Positions 8,512 to 20,057 are shown, numbered from the stretch's first letter. The stretch is 64,000 nucleotides of DNA from Imperialibacter roseus (GCF_032999765.1 NZ_CP136051.1:1960417-2024416); one strand, 5' to 3'. Notes: a model not told the origin generated them from the sequence alone. Numbers and translations: made by a program.

Positions 8512-10374
8512 ATGGTAGCGACGGTCTTTAAACAGGTGTTCTTGCTGGCCTTTGGCCTTTTATGTGTCGTTCAGTCATTGACGGCGCAGGAGGAGAAGTC
8601 TGTTTACTATGACCAGGAAAAAAAGTACCTGAAGGAAAAATACCACGTTTCCTATGCCAACCCCCGAGAGCTACAGGGGCTTTACGAATCTTACTACGTG
8701 ACTGGTAACAAGCAAATGATGGGCAACTACAGCCGGGGAACAGCTACGGGGCTGTGGGAGTACTATTATGAGAGTGGTGGGATAAAAATGAAGGGGTATC
8801 TCGAAAACGGAATCCCCTTCGGAAAATGGGAATACTTCTACGAAAGTGGCAAAAAGAGCATGCAGGGAAGCCTCTATGGCGAAGTGCGGGGAGGCAACTG
8901 GACGTTTTACTTTGAGCATGGAGACATAAAGAGTGAGGGGGCATTCAAAAATGGGGAACGCCAGGGTATTTGGAATTACTTCTACGAAGACGGAACGCTG
9001 AAGGCTCAGGCGTTTTATGAAAACGGCACAGGTATATATAAAGAGTTTTATCCATCAGGACAGCTAAAAGCACAGGGCTTGAATAAAGGTGGTAGAAGTG
9101 AAGGCAAGTGGGTATACTATTTTGAAGACGGAAGCAAGCAAGCTGAAGGCATGTTCAGGGAGGGTGAGCGAGTAGGGGATTGGAAATATTTCCACACCAA
9201 TGGAGAGATTTCTGCAGAGGGGGCGTTTGAAGCCGGGACAAAGGAAGGCAACTGGAAGTATTATCACGAGGATGGAACGGTCAGTGCTGAGGGTAATCTG
9301 GCAGACGGTAAGAAAGATGGCTCATGGAAGCTGTTTGAAAGAGATGGACAAACGAAGGGAAGTGTTCTTTACCGTGACGGCTTTGGCACCTACACCGAGT
9401 ACTTCGAGAGCGGTAAAATAAAGGTGAAAGGCGACTTGAAGGATGACGTGAAAGTTGGCCAGTGGTACTATTATTTTGAAAGTGGAGTGCTGGAGGGGGA
9501 ATGTTTTTTCACTGACGGTGTGGGTGTTTTTCGGGGTTACTATGAGGACGGCACCTTGAAAATGGAGGGAGAGGTTCGAAATGGAGATAGAGTAGGCGAA
9601 TGGAAACTCTACCACGAAGATGGCAGCCTGGCTGGGCTTTATAGGCCTATTTACGAGGATGATAAGCCAGTGTTCAGGCTTTCTGAAACCGAAAACCTTG
9701 TGCCCGACAGGGTGCCATATAACAAACCAGAGTACAAATTTAAAAATCGTAACTCCCGGTATTTTACGCCACGGGTCGGCGAATACAAGGGATGGATTTT
9801 TGCCACCAATCCCGCTGCGCCCCTGCTTGGGGGCTTACCGGTGTCCGTCGAACACTATTCACAGGAGAGACTGGGCTACGAATTTCAGTTTATTTATCTG
9901 AAACAACCATTTTTCAAAGGCTCCTCCTCTGTGCAGGACAATAAACTCTTTCTGCAAGGGAGCAGAATTAAGCTGCGCCAAAAGTTCTACGATAGCGATA
10001 ACCTGTTTGGGATGTTCTACTTTGGCCAGGAGGTGGCATTTACCTCTATTGACCACCGTGCGCATATCATCGATTCGACGGGAGTGAACAACGGCCGTAT
10101 TACAATCGGCACGCAGGAGCAGAAAATAGAATATGGTTTATTTCTTGGTAATCGCTGGCTGAGTGACCCCGGGGGCAGCGGCTTCACGGTGGACGCTTAT
10201 ATTGGAGCAGGTATCGGTTATAGGCTCCTGAGAAAGAATTATCAGGAGACTGCTGAACGAAATAATGTGTTTTCTGATTTAAACCAGAGCAATATTTCGT
10301 TTCCAATTATAATCGGGGTGAATATCGGATTCTTAGTCGGGCCCAAAAATGGCCCCGGTTTTTTCGTTAACTAG
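8512..10374 (+). CDS. Exported MORN-type repeat protein with C-terminal barrel-like domain
   Basis: A 620-residue exported protein. A signal peptide (residues 1-26, ending SLTAQ) is followed by about 14 repeats of 20-24 residues across residues 60-385. These have the pattern GxWxYYxExGxxxxEGxxxxGxxxG, the MORN_2/YwqK type. Residues about 420-620 change character, with alternating hydrophobic strands and a terminal segment FPIIIGVNIGFLVGP that resembles a Bacteroidota outer-membrane barrel, although the protein ends in Asn rather than an aromatic residue. Role unknown; the repeats may bind surface glycans or lipids (inference). It is packed between the tryptophan dioxygenase (4-bp gap) and the CoA-binding protein (no gap). 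Confidence 0.8.
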   Translation: MVATVFKQVFLLAFGLLCVVQSLTAQEEKSVYYDQEKKYLKEKYHVSYANPRELQGLYESYYVTGNKQMMGNYSRGTATGLWEYYYESGGIKMKGYLENGIPFGKWEYFYESGKKSMQGSLYGEVRGGNWTFYFEHGDIKSEGAFKNGERQGIWNYFYEDGTLKAQAFYENGTGIYKEFYPSGQLKAQGLNKGGRSEGKWVYYFEDGSKQAEGMFREGERVGDWKYFHTNGEISAEGAFEAGTKEGNWKYYHEDGTVSAEGNLADGKKDGSWKLFERDGQTKGSVLYRDGFGTYTEYFESGKIKVKGDLKDDVKVGQWYYYFESGVLEGECFFTDGVGVFRGYYEDGTLKMEGEVRNGDRVGEWKLYHEDGSLAGLYRPIYEDDKPVFRLSETENLVPDRVPYNKPEYKFKNRNSRYFTPRVGEYKGWIFATNPAAPLLGGLPVSVEHYSQERLGYEFQFIYLKQPFFKGSSSVQDNKLFLQGSRIKLRQKFYDSDNLFGMFYFGQEVAFTSIDHRAHIIDSTGVNNGRITIGTQEQKIEYGLFLGNRWLSDPGGSGFTVDAYIGAGIGYRLLRKNYQETAERNNVFSDLNQSNISFPIIIGVNIGFLVGPKNGPGFFVN

Positions 10375-10743
10375 ATGAGTAAAAAGACAGTAATACTAGG
10401 CGCCACCACCAATCCTCAGCGGTATGCCTATATCGCAGCTGACAGGCTTTTGAAGGCAGGCCACGAAATTGTTCCCGTAGGCATCAAAAAGGGAGAGGTC
10501 TTTGGCCATAAAATTTTAGACGTAACATCCTCGCCCGTGATAAATGAGGTAGACACCATTACAATGTATGTTGGCCCTCAGCATCAGAAGAGCCTTTACG
10601 ACTATATTACCCAATTGCACCCAAAAAGAGTGGTGTTCAACCCTGGCAGTGAGAACCCTGAGCTTGAGGAGCTGCTTCGTAGTGAAGGAGTAGAGGTAGT
10701 TGAAGGATGTACACTCGTTATGCTTTCCACCAATCAATACTGA
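10375..10743 (+). CDS. CoA-binding domain protein (YccU-like)
   Basis: A 122-residue single-domain Rossmann protein of the CoA_binding_2 type. It begins KKTVILGATTNPQRYAYIAA, with the glycine-rich turn, and has PVGIKKGEVFGHKI and the conserved FNPGSENPELEELL segment. The family binds CoA or nucleotides; its cellular role is not established. The start codon follows directly on the stop of the upstream MORN protein gene, which implies cotranscription and translational coupling. Confidence 0.85.
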   Translation: MSKKTVILGATTNPQRYAYIAADRLLKAGHEIVPVGIKKGEVFGHKILDVTSSPVINEVDTITMYVGPQHQKSLYDYITQLHPKRVVFNPGSENPELEELLRSEGVEVVEGCTLVMLSTNQY

Positions 10744-10894
10744 AAAAAGGCTGATTTCAGGTTTCCCGGATTTCGATTCATCCAAGGATACACATAGTTG
10801 GGCGAAACCATGTCCTGCTTAGTCGAGTCTTCAACACCTGCTTGATTTAGCGCCGTACTTTTAGGAAGATTTAAGAATTTCTAAGAGTACGGCT

Positions 10895-12778
10895 ATGAAG
10901 AATGTATTAGTTTATTTTGCCATTTTATCAGGAATATTTACTTCAGCGCAGGGTCAGTCAGTAATCAATGCCTATGCCAAAGTCACCAACGTTTCTGGTG
11001 CCAACCTTTCACTATCCAACGTAAATGAGACGTACGCCACTTTCGAAGCGGGTGAGAAACTTCTTATTATGCAAATGCAGGACAATGTAATTGGGACAAA
11101 CACTGGGAACAATTCCAACTTTGGCAACATTGCAGCGATAGGAAGTGCCGGACTTTATGAGCAGGCCACCATTCAGTCCGTAACAGAATCGGCGGGTACT
11201 CCCACATCAATCACGCTCACTTCATCACTCACCAACACTTACTACGCTGGCACCAACAGCTCTGTTCAGATTATCTCATTCCCTGAGTATGTCAACTACA
11301 CCACAACTGCCGACCTCACTGCCCTTCCCTGGAATGGGAACGTAGGTGGTGTTTTTGCTATTGATGTCAATAATACCCTGACCCTTGCAAATAACATTTC
11401 TGTGAATGCTCAGGGTTTCGTCGGCGGCATACCAAATCCCACTGGAGATGGCAGCGCTTGTGATGCTGCTACCTACATTTCCAACTCCAATAGTTACGCC
11501 AGAAAAGGCGAGAGCATTTATAAAGTAACATCTACCAACTACCGTGCTGCCAGAGGTAAGGTAGCCAACGGCGGCGGTGGTGGCAACTTCCACAATGCCG
11601 GCGGTGGCGGTGGTGGTAACTACACTACAGGTGGTACCGGCGGCCCAGGTTGGAACGGCTCTGCTGGCGGCTGCACCCCTACATCCGGTGGCCTTGGAGG
11701 ATTGGACCTTAGTGACTACATCACTGCATCGAGGGTGTTCATGGGTGGCGGCGGCGGAGGCGGCCAGCAAAACAATGGGCTGTCTCTTACAGGTGGTGCC
11801 GGCGGAGGAATCATCATCATCAGGGCTTCAACTATTCAAACCAATGGCGGCTGTGGCGGCTTGTCAATCACGGCAAATGGTGCAAGTAAAGGCCTTACAG
11901 GAAACGACGGAGGTGCTGGTGCTGGTGCTGGAGGATCGATCGTCTTCCAGGTAAACAACTGGAGCCTGAGCTGTGCTGTTGCCACAGAGGCCAACGGAGG
12001 AAACGGAAGTTCTGTTAACGACGGTAGTACCCACGGCGGTGGCGGTGGCGGCGGCAAAGGAGTGATTATTTTCTCCGGAACAGTGCCGGCAACCAATTTT
12101 TCTACAAGCAACGCCCAGGGTACTGGTGGTGCCAATGGAACCGGCGGAGGCGCAGGAACTGCCGTCGCCGGAGGCGCAACTCCTTCGAGCGCAACGGCCG
12201 ATGCCGATGGTGTTATGGAGTCTTCTTCAGGTGTGTTGCCGGTTGAGCTTCTTAACTGGAACGGAAAGGAAGTTGACAATCAGGTTCTACTAACCTGGAC
12301 TACTGCCGCTGAAAAGAACAACCATTACTTCACTATTGAAAGATCTTCTGATGCCAAAAATTGGGAAGTCTTTGAAATAGTGGAAGGAGCAGGCACCACA
12401 GACCGCAAAATGTATTACGACCTGATGGATGAAGAGCCAATGCCTTCAACCAACTACTACAGACTGTCGCAAACTGACTATGATGGAACCACTGAGGTGT
12501 TTGAAATAGTGTCGGTGAAGCTCGACCTTTTTGAGACGAATTTGCTGCTATACCCCAATCCTAGCAACGGACTGTTCAAGATAAAACTGCCCGACGTACT
12601 GCTGGAGGCCGACTATGCCATACAAATGTTTGACGTCAATGGAAGAGCGGTTGAGACCAATGTAAGTCAGGGGTGGGGAGAAGTGGCTGTGGATGCAACC
12701 TCGTTGTCAACGGGATACTACTTTGTGAAAGTAGTCGTCGGTAGCTACGTTCAGAATATCAAAGTAATTATCGATTGA
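10895..12778 (+). CDS. Glycine-rich exported protein with T9SS type A sorting domain
   Basis: A 627-residue surface or secreted protein. A signal peptide (1-21, ending AQGQ) is followed by a beta-rich domain of about 200 residues. A strongly glycine-rich stretch spans about residues 225-430 (runs such as GGGGGNFHNAGGGGGGNY). A fibronectin-III-like module comes next (about 450-545; LLNWNGKEVDNQVLLTWTT and FTIERSSDAKNWEVFE). The C-terminus is a type A sorting domain containing LLYPNPSNGLFKI and ending QNIKVIID. That ending marks export through the outer membrane by the type IX system, normally with cleavage and A-LPS anchoring. Function unknown; adhesive or matrix use is plausible (inference). 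A shorter paralogue follows at 13087. Confidence 0.88.
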   Translation: MKNVLVYFAILSGIFTSAQGQSVINAYAKVTNVSGANLSLSNVNETYATFEAGEKLLIMQMQDNVIGTNTGNNSNFGNIAAIGSAGLYEQATIQSVTESAGTPTSITLTSSLTNTYYAGTNSSVQIISFPEYVNYTTTADLTALPWNGNVGGVFAIDVNNTLTLANNISVNAQGFVGGIPNPTGDGSACDAATYISNSNSYARKGESIYKVTSTNYRAARGKVANGGGGGNFHNAGGGGGGNYTTGGTGGPGWNGSAGGCTPTSGGLGGLDLSDYITASRVFMGGGGGGGQQNNGLSLTGGAGGGIIIIRASTIQTNGGCGGLSITANGASKGLTGNDGGAGAGAGGSIVFQVNNWSLSCAVATEANGGNGSSVNDGSTHGGGGGGGKGVIIFSGTVPATNFSTSNAQGTGGANGTGGGAGTAVAGGATPSSATADADGVMESSSGVLPVELLNWNGKEVDNQVLLTWTTAAEKNNHYFTIERSSDAKNWEVFEIVEGAGTTDRKMYYDLMDEEPMPSTNYYRLSQTDYDGTTEVFEIVSVKLDLFETNLLLYPNPSNGLFKIKLPDVLLEADYAIQMFDVNGRAVETNVSQGWGEVAVDATSLSTGYYFVKVVVGSYVQNIKVIID

Positions 12779-13086
12779 TAGCTTATTTATATCTGAATAT
12801 CAGTTAGTTATGTCTTATTCCAAAAGCTCTTCTTGTCCGGTAATTGCTACGATGGAAAGTTTAGAAGTAAGGTGTCTTACCAACGATCGAAATTCTGGAC
12901 TGTATGCAAGTTGGCTATCGCTTTCCATTCCAGACCGCTGGTTGGATCGCATCTGGCTTGGCGGACGGCCGCTGAAATTTGGTCTGCGAAATGGTAATGT
13001 TCAACGAAATTTTAAGGGAGTTAGTCGACACTTTCCATTTGACATCTTAATGATACCTAAATTCATTTCATCTAAATAACAGTGCC
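12779..13086. other. Intergenic region between two paralogous exported proteins
   Basis: 308 bp. An 89-codon frame (12810-13079) is open, but its product resembles nothing I recognise, has an atypical composition (many Arg, Trp, Cys and Ser) and has no evident promoter. I do not call it a gene. No hairpin terminator is obvious after the upstream gene. Confidence 0.4.
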
Positions 13087-13920
13087 ATGAAGTCAACGCT
13101 AATTGTTCTCGCCTTTTTATCTGTAGCACTTCTAAGTGCCGAAGGAAAAGCCATTACTGATGGAACGAAAAGAGTTAATAACGATACTGAAATTCTCGAT
13201 GAGGAGGTCACCAACCATGGTGGGTCGCAAGACAACTGGAGGTTGGACTTCGAGGGAGAATTACTGGATGTTATGTTCGAAGTTAGCCCGGAACATTGGC
13301 CAATCGCAGATGATCAGGTAAACGCCATTGTGGGCGATGACTATAGTAAAGGCACACATGCCATATTTCCGGAGGTTTCTAAATTGAACCTAAGGAGCTG
13401 GACAGCCACTTCTACAAATGAGCAAGTGGAACTTTCCTGGGTTACAACCAGCGAAAACAACAACAAGTACTTTACCATAGAAAAGTCGTCTGATGCCCTC
13501 AACTGGTCTGTTTTAGGCATCGTAAAGGCTGCTTGTACAAAATCCAGTGAAACGCAGTACAAGTTTGAGGATAAAAACCCATTGCCGGTTGCCACTTATT
13601 ATCGACTGTCGCAGACAAGCAGCGAAGGAGCAAGGGAAGTGTTTGATGTGCGAAAAGTAACAGTTGATTTTGCTGACCACAAAACTGCCGTTCACAAAGC
13701 CAAAGAACAAAAAGCATTCGAAATCAGGCTGGAAGATGCTTTGTATGATCTGGCGTACGCAACAACTGTGCTTGATCACAATGGCGCTCCTGTTGAATTT
13801 AGTATGACGCAAGAATCAGATGGAGTTCTCTTTGATGTCTCGTCTCTTGCTCCGGGTCACTACTCAGTGAAGTTTGATATCGGCGATTACGACGAGCAAT
13901 TCGATGTAGTAATTGACTGA
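13087..13920 (+). CDS. Exported paralogue of the T9SS protein with degenerate sorting domain
   Basis: A 277-residue protein with signal peptide (1-20, ending LSAEGKA). Its second half parallels the C-terminal half of the upstream 627-residue protein. LRSWTATSTNEQVELSWVTT and YFTIEKSSDALNWSVL match the FnIII-like module, and VATYYRLSQTSSEGAREVF matches the following strand. The end GDYDEQFDVVID mirrors the sorting-domain end. It lacks the glycine-rich part and the YPNP motif, and carries HKAKEQKAFEIRLEDA instead. It may be a decaying duplicate or a divergent cargo; whether it is still recognised by T9SS is uncertain. Confidence 0.72.
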   Translation: MKSTLIVLAFLSVALLSAEGKAITDGTKRVNNDTEILDEEVTNHGGSQDNWRLDFEGELLDVMFEVSPEHWPIADDQVNAIVGDDYSKGTHAIFPEVSKLNLRSWTATSTNEQVELSWVTTSENNNKYFTIEKSSDALNWSVLGIVKAACTKSSETQYKFEDKNPLPVATYYRLSQTSSEGAREVFDVRKVTVDFADHKTAVHKAKEQKAFEIRLEDALYDLAYATTVLDHNGAPVEFSMTQESDGVLFDVSSLAPGHYSVKFDIGDYDEQFDVVID

Positions 13921-13982
13921 CCGTCGACCATTATGCGGCTAACCCCTAAGCTGCTTTCTATTCGGGCGTTGAAGCGCACCAT

Positions 13983-15389
13983 CTAGTTGGCCATAGCCTT
14001 GTAGTCAATAAGGATGTCATTGGCCGTCATGTAGTTTTTTAGGAATTCCACCGTGTCCGCTTCTTTACCTGTGAAATCCTTAATGAGCTCATTGTTAAAA
14101 AAGAAAAGCTCGAGCGCATCGAGTTTTGTTACCTCCCTCGGAAAATCTCTGATATCATTGTTAGATACTTTTAACTCTCTTAATTCTTTCAAAGTCAGAA
14201 CAAACGAAGGAAACGCACTGAGATAATTGTTGTTGACGTGGAATATTTCCAGATTATTTAGTTTTCCAAACTCTTCCGGTAGGTAGCTAAGTCGGTTGTG
14301 GTGAAGGTACAGGGCTTTAAGATGAGTAAGCTCGGCAATTTCAGCAGGGACAGAATAGAGCTTGTTGTAAGAAGTGTACAGTATCTCTAGCTCACTGAAA
14401 TTATTGATGGCGGGATCAATCACCTCAAGTTCATTATGATAGATGTCGATTACCTTAAGCTTTCTCAGATTGTAGAAACTTGCAGGCAGTTGGCTGATCC
14501 TGTTTTTGTACATTGAAAAGGCCTCCAGTTTTTCAAAGCCGTCGATCCAATCAGGAATAGCAAGAATTGCATTATTGTTGAACTGCAGGTTGTTGAGCTC
14601 TTTTAGTGACAGGAGATTTGGCGTGAGGTAGTTGATATCGTTGTTGTCCAAATTCAATAGCTGCAGGCGCCGGAGAGGGCGCAGGTTCTGACCGTCTGTT
14701 TGAATGCAGTTGTTCTCCAGCTTCAGGGCCCTTAGTGTTCTGATGCGACCGGTTCTCGATGGGAGGCTCGTTAATTCATTGTTCATCATCACCAGTTCTT
14801 CAATTCTCCGAAGCCTGTTTATCTGCTTTGGCACTTCAGCAAGATTGTTTTGATTCAAATAAACCTTGCTGATCCGCCAGTTCCACCCTGCGGTCAATCC
14901 CAGGCTGTCCAGCCGATTGTACGAGAGGTCAACTACGTCCAGCTGCTTGAGTTTTCGCAGTTTACCAGAGAGCCTGTCGATAAAATTACTTCTCAGGTCA
15001 AGCGACTCAAGTTGCTTTAACTGATAGACAAATGCCGGTATCTCCCGCAGACTATTACCTGACAAATCAAGCCTTCTCAGGGAGTCGAGGTGAATACCAA
15101 TCAGGTCATCGGGATTAAAAAGTGTGCTACTTAAACTTAACCCTGTAATATGTGGGTAGGCAGCTAGAATGATACCTAAACTGTCTGTTTGACAGTGCGA
15201 AAGGTTAAGAAATTTAATGGTGTCTTTTCGGGTGTTGGCAATAGTGGCTCGCCAATTAAATTCTCCCATTTCAATCGAAAATTTGGTTCTCACTTCGCTG
15301 CCTTTTTTTGAGGCAGACGTCGATTGAGCCCAAAGAAAAACTGGGAAAATAATGATTAAAAACGATAACACTGCATATTTGCTTTTCAT
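13983..15389 (-). CDS. Exported leucine-rich repeat protein
   Basis: A 468-residue protein with an N-terminal signal peptide (MKSKYAVLSFLIIIFPVFLW, cleavage near AQS). About 16 leucine-rich repeats of 22-24 residues follow from residue 60 to 445, with the form LxxLxLxxNxLxxLPxxIxxL (for example LTHLKALYLHHNRLSYLPEE). This is the bacterial 'LPxxI' LRR type that forms a curved solenoid for protein binding. No anchor, catalytic or sorting domain is visible at the C-terminus. It is transcribed divergently from gyrB. The binding partner is unknown. Confidence 0.85.
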   Translation of the reverse strand: MKSKYAVLSFLIIIFPVFLWAQSTSASKKGSEVRTKFSIEMGEFNWRATIANTRKDTIKFLNLSHCQTDSLGIILAAYPHITGLSLSSTLFNPDDLIGIHLDSLRRLDLSGNSLREIPAFVYQLKQLESLDLRSNFIDRLSGKLRKLKQLDVVDLSYNRLDSLGLTAGWNWRISKVYLNQNNLAEVPKQINRLRRIEELVMMNNELTSLPSRTGRIRTLRALKLENNCIQTDGQNLRPLRRLQLLNLDNNDINYLTPNLLSLKELNNLQFNNNAILAIPDWIDGFEKLEAFSMYKNRISQLPASFYNLRKLKVIDIYHNELEVIDPAINNFSELEILYTSYNKLYSVPAEIAELTHLKALYLHHNRLSYLPEEFGKLNNLEIFHVNNNYLSAFPSFVLTLKELRELKVSNNDIRDFPREVTKLDALELFFFNNELIKDFTGKEADTVEFLKNYMTANDILIDYKAMAN

Positions 15390-15456
15390 ACCTTAAAACT
15401 AAGGATTTAGTTGATTATTTCCTACTGTTAAACATGTATAAGAGTGATAATTATAC

Positions 15457-15464
15457 TATTTTTG
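15457..15464 (+). promoter_or_regulatory. Candidate -7 promoter box for gyrB
   Basis: TATTTTTG matches the Bacteroidota -7 consensus TAnnTTTG exactly, 19 bp before the gyrB start codon, which implies a very short leader. No clear -33 element. Confidence 0.42.
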
Positions 15465-15480
15465 ACGAGCTTAAAACTGA

Positions 15481-17445
<1,965 letters not shown>

Positions 17446-17471
17446 ATAATCGAATCGGAAAAGCTAATTTA

Positions 17472-17498
17472 GGGTTCGACAACATCGAACCCTTTTTT
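17472..17498 (+). terminator. Rho-independent terminator after gyrB
   Basis: GGGTTCGA pairs with TCGAACCC around CAACA and is followed by six T. It lies 27 bp after the gyrB stop codon. Confidence 0.88.
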
Positions 17499-17518
17499 GT
17501 TTATAAATACAGACTTAC

Positions 17519-19642
17519 ATGAGCGACCTGATCCTTAAAGACCGCTATTCAACACAAATAGATAACAGTCAATACATTAGCCGGGATTTAAGCTGGCTGA
17601 AGTTCAACCATCGGGTGCTTGATCAGGCAAAAAAGGAGGGGAGACCCTTGCTAGATAGGCTGAAGTTCCTCGCTATTACGGCTTCCAATGCTGATGAGTT
17701 TTTCATGATCAGAATGGGCTCGCTGTATAACTACCTGGACTATGGCAAGGAAAGAGTGGATCTCTCCGGACTCAAGGCAATTCCATTCAAACGCAGACTT
17801 TTAAGCGAGTTCAAGATTTTTACGAAAGAGCAGACAGACTACTTTGTGGAGCACCTTTTGCCAGAACTCCCAAAGAATGGTATAAAGATTACCCAGGTAG
17901 AAAACCTGCAAAAGAAGGAGCAGGAAAGAGTTAAAAACTACTTTCAAAAAGTGGTCCACCCCATGCTCACTCCAATGGTGTTTGACTCATTTCACACTTT
18001 TCCTATCCTGGTCAATAACGTGCTTATTTTTGGTGTGGTTACCAGAAGCAGGGAGGAGCATGAGGAGAAAAGGAAGATGTCTTTTATTCAGATCCCCACC
18101 AACCTTCCCAGGTTTTATGAGATAGAACGGAACGATACATTTTATTTCGTGCCGATAGAAGACATTGTCAGAACATATATCGACTCGTTTTTCAAGAACG
18201 TCGAAATAATTTCTGAGACCTTATTTAGGGTTACAAGAAATGGTGATTTTACTTTAGAGGAATCGGAGGATTTGGAAGCCAACTTTATCGATGAACTTAA
18301 GAGTAAACTAAAAACCAGGAAGACTGGTCGTGTGGTTAGAATTGAGGTAGAAGACAAGTACGACAAGTGGCTCATAAAACAACTCAAGCTGAGATGGGAG
18401 CTGGATGAAGAAAACATTATCACTGTTCACAAACCTGGCTTGATGGATTACACCGGCCTCTGGCAGATCGTGAAGCACCCCGAGTTTTCGCACCTCTGCA
18501 CGCCTATTCCAGCTCCGGTTCAGCCGGTCAGCATCAGTCAGGATGCCGACGAAAATATCTTCAAGATACTGAAGCGCAGGGATATCATGCTTCATCACCC
18601 GTACAACTCGTTTGAGCCGCTGATGAACCTGCTTGAAAAGGCAGCAGAGGATCCTCACGTATTGTCGATCAAGCTTACTATTTACCGGCTGGCTAAGAAT
18701 AGCAGGATTATAGAATCGCTGTTGAATGCGGCTGAAAATGGTAAGCACGTGTCTGTGCTTTTTGAAGTGAAGGCCCGTTTCGATGAAGAAAACAACATGC
18801 GTGAAGCAAAGCGCCTGCAAAAGGCGGGGTGCTTTGTGATCTATGGGGTAGGGCTATTAAAAACCCACACGAAGCTAATGCTGATCGTGCGTAAGGAGGG
18901 GGAGAAGGTTACCCGCTATGTGCACCTTGCCAGTGGTAACTACAATGAGGCCACCGCTAGATTGTATACCGACGTAGGCATCCTAAGCACTAACGAGGTG
19001 TACGCCAGCGACGTGTCGGAGTTCTTTAACGCCATTACCGGGCATTCTTACCCTGAAAAATATGAGAACCTGATCACAGCACCGAGGGAAATGAGAAACT
19101 CGTTGATAGAGCTTATTCTCAATGAAGCGAAGAACGCCACCTCAGGCTTACCTAGTGGCATAGTCATCAAAATCAATTCGTTGCAAGACATCGACGTGAT
19201 CAATGCCCTCTACCAGGCTTCGCAGGCTGGTGTCCAAATAAAGCTGACAGTTCGGGGTATTTGTTGCCTTCGCCCCGGCAGAGCCGGGCTAAGCGAGAAT
19301 ATTGCCGTGAGCTCGATTGTAGGAGAGTATTTGGAGCATTCCCGTATCTTTTACTTCCACAACAATGGCGAACCAAAAGTGTATGCTGGAAGCGCCGATA
19401 TCATGGTAAGGAGCTTTGATCGCCGCCTGGAATCACTTTTTCTGATTAATGATCCATTCCTTAAAAAGCAAGCCATCAATATTCTGAAGTTCAACCAGAA
19501 GGATAACTACAACAAGTATGTGATGCAGGAAGACGGTAGCTACGAAGCTGTTCAACCCGGAGAAAATGAACCGATCTTCAACATCCACAAAGAGTTTTAC
19601 CGGGTAACGAGGGACATGATCGAGAATGCCAGCCTCTTTTAG
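17519..19642 (+). CDS. ppk1: Polyphosphate kinase 1
   Basis: Reversible transfer of the gamma-phosphate of ATP to inorganic polyphosphate, at the inner membrane. 707 residues, normal for PPK1. The N-domain begins ISRDLSWLKFNHRVLDQA and includes ITASNADEFFMIRMGSL. The phospho-histidine is expected at His469 in YVHLASGNYNEATARLYTD. The second conserved histidine is His607 in YLEHSRIFYFHNNGE, and RGICCLRPG is also present. It starts 21 bp after the gyrB terminator. Its stop nearly touches that of the convergent PPC-domain gene (1 bp). Confidence 0.94.
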   Translation: MSDLILKDRYSTQIDNSQYISRDLSWLKFNHRVLDQAKKEGRPLLDRLKFLAITASNADEFFMIRMGSLYNYLDYGKERVDLSGLKAIPFKRRLLSEFKIFTKEQTDYFVEHLLPELPKNGIKITQVENLQKKEQERVKNYFQKVVHPMLTPMVFDSFHTFPILVNNVLIFGVVTRSREEHEEKRKMSFIQIPTNLPRFYEIERNDTFYFVPIEDIVRTYIDSFFKNVEIISETLFRVTRNGDFTLEESEDLEANFIDELKSKLKTRKTGRVVRIEVEDKYDKWLIKQLKLRWELDEENIITVHKPGLMDYTGLWQIVKHPEFSHLCTPIPAPVQPVSISQDADENIFKILKRRDIMLHHPYNSFEPLMNLLEKAAEDPHVLSIKLTIYRLAKNSRIIESLLNAAENGKHVSVLFEVKARFDEENNMREAKRLQKAGCFVIYGVGLLKTHTKLMLIVRKEGEKVTRYVHLASGNYNEATARLYTDVGILSTNEVYASDVSEFFNAITGHSYPEKYENLITAPREMRNSLIELILNEAKNATSGLPSGIVIKINSLQDIDVINALYQASQAGVQIKLTVRGICCLRPGRAGLSENIAVSSIVGEYLEHSRIFYFHNNGEPKVYAGSADIMVRSFDRRLESLFLINDPFLKKQAINILKFNQKDNYNKYVMQEDGSYEAVQPGENEPIFNIHKEFYRVTRDMIENASLF

Positions 19643-19643
19643 G

Positions 19644-20057
19644 TCAGCTTTTCTTTTCTACGTTAAGTTCAAGGTAGCCAGTGGCAGCATCGGGGAGTCG
19701 CTTGAAAACGACTCCTTCAAGCTCTGCCAAGACAATTTCAGCAGTTGTAAAAATCTCGCACCCGTCCATCAGGTGGCCGCCGGTGGTTTTCCCATCACCA
19801 TCCGACAAAGAGATGTGCAGGTGAATACCATGCCGGGAGAGAGTGCCTGTTAGCGATACAATTTCGTATTTGCCTTCGGTATTTGTGGTTGTATTGCTAT
19901 TGGCATACCGTATCGCTGCTTTTTTAAGGCTTCCAACACAGGTAATGATTGCGGCAGCATCAACCTTATGCGTCTTAGCCCAGGCCGAAAGCGCTTCTCT
20001 AAGCATTTGCCCGGGCGCCAACCTTATCGTGTGAAAGGAAGCTGACTTGGCCTTCAT
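19644..20057 (-). CDS. PPC-domain (DUF296) DNA-binding-like protein
   Basis: A 137-residue single-domain PPC (plants and prokaryotes conserved) protein. The family core is clear: FHTIRLAPGQMLREAL at the start, ITCVGSLKKAAIRYAN, and GIHLHISLSDGDGKTTGGHL, whose histidines form the likely metal site. Plant relatives carry AT-hooks; bacterial ones do not, and their role is unknown. It overlaps the upstream gene (20054-20539) by 4 bp, which suggests translational coupling. Confidence 0.85.
   Translation of the reverse strand: MKAKSASFHTIRLAPGQMLREALSAWAKTHKVDAAAIITCVGSLKKAAIRYANSNTTTNTEGKYEIVSLTGTLSRHGIHLHISLSDGDGKTTGGHLMDGCEIFTTAEIVLAELEGVVFKRLPDAATGYLELNVEKKS

Noticed and set aside
12810-13079. 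89-codon frame between the two T9SS-related genes
   Set aside because: Unusual composition, no recognisable domain and no convincing promoter; kept only as an intergenic note.
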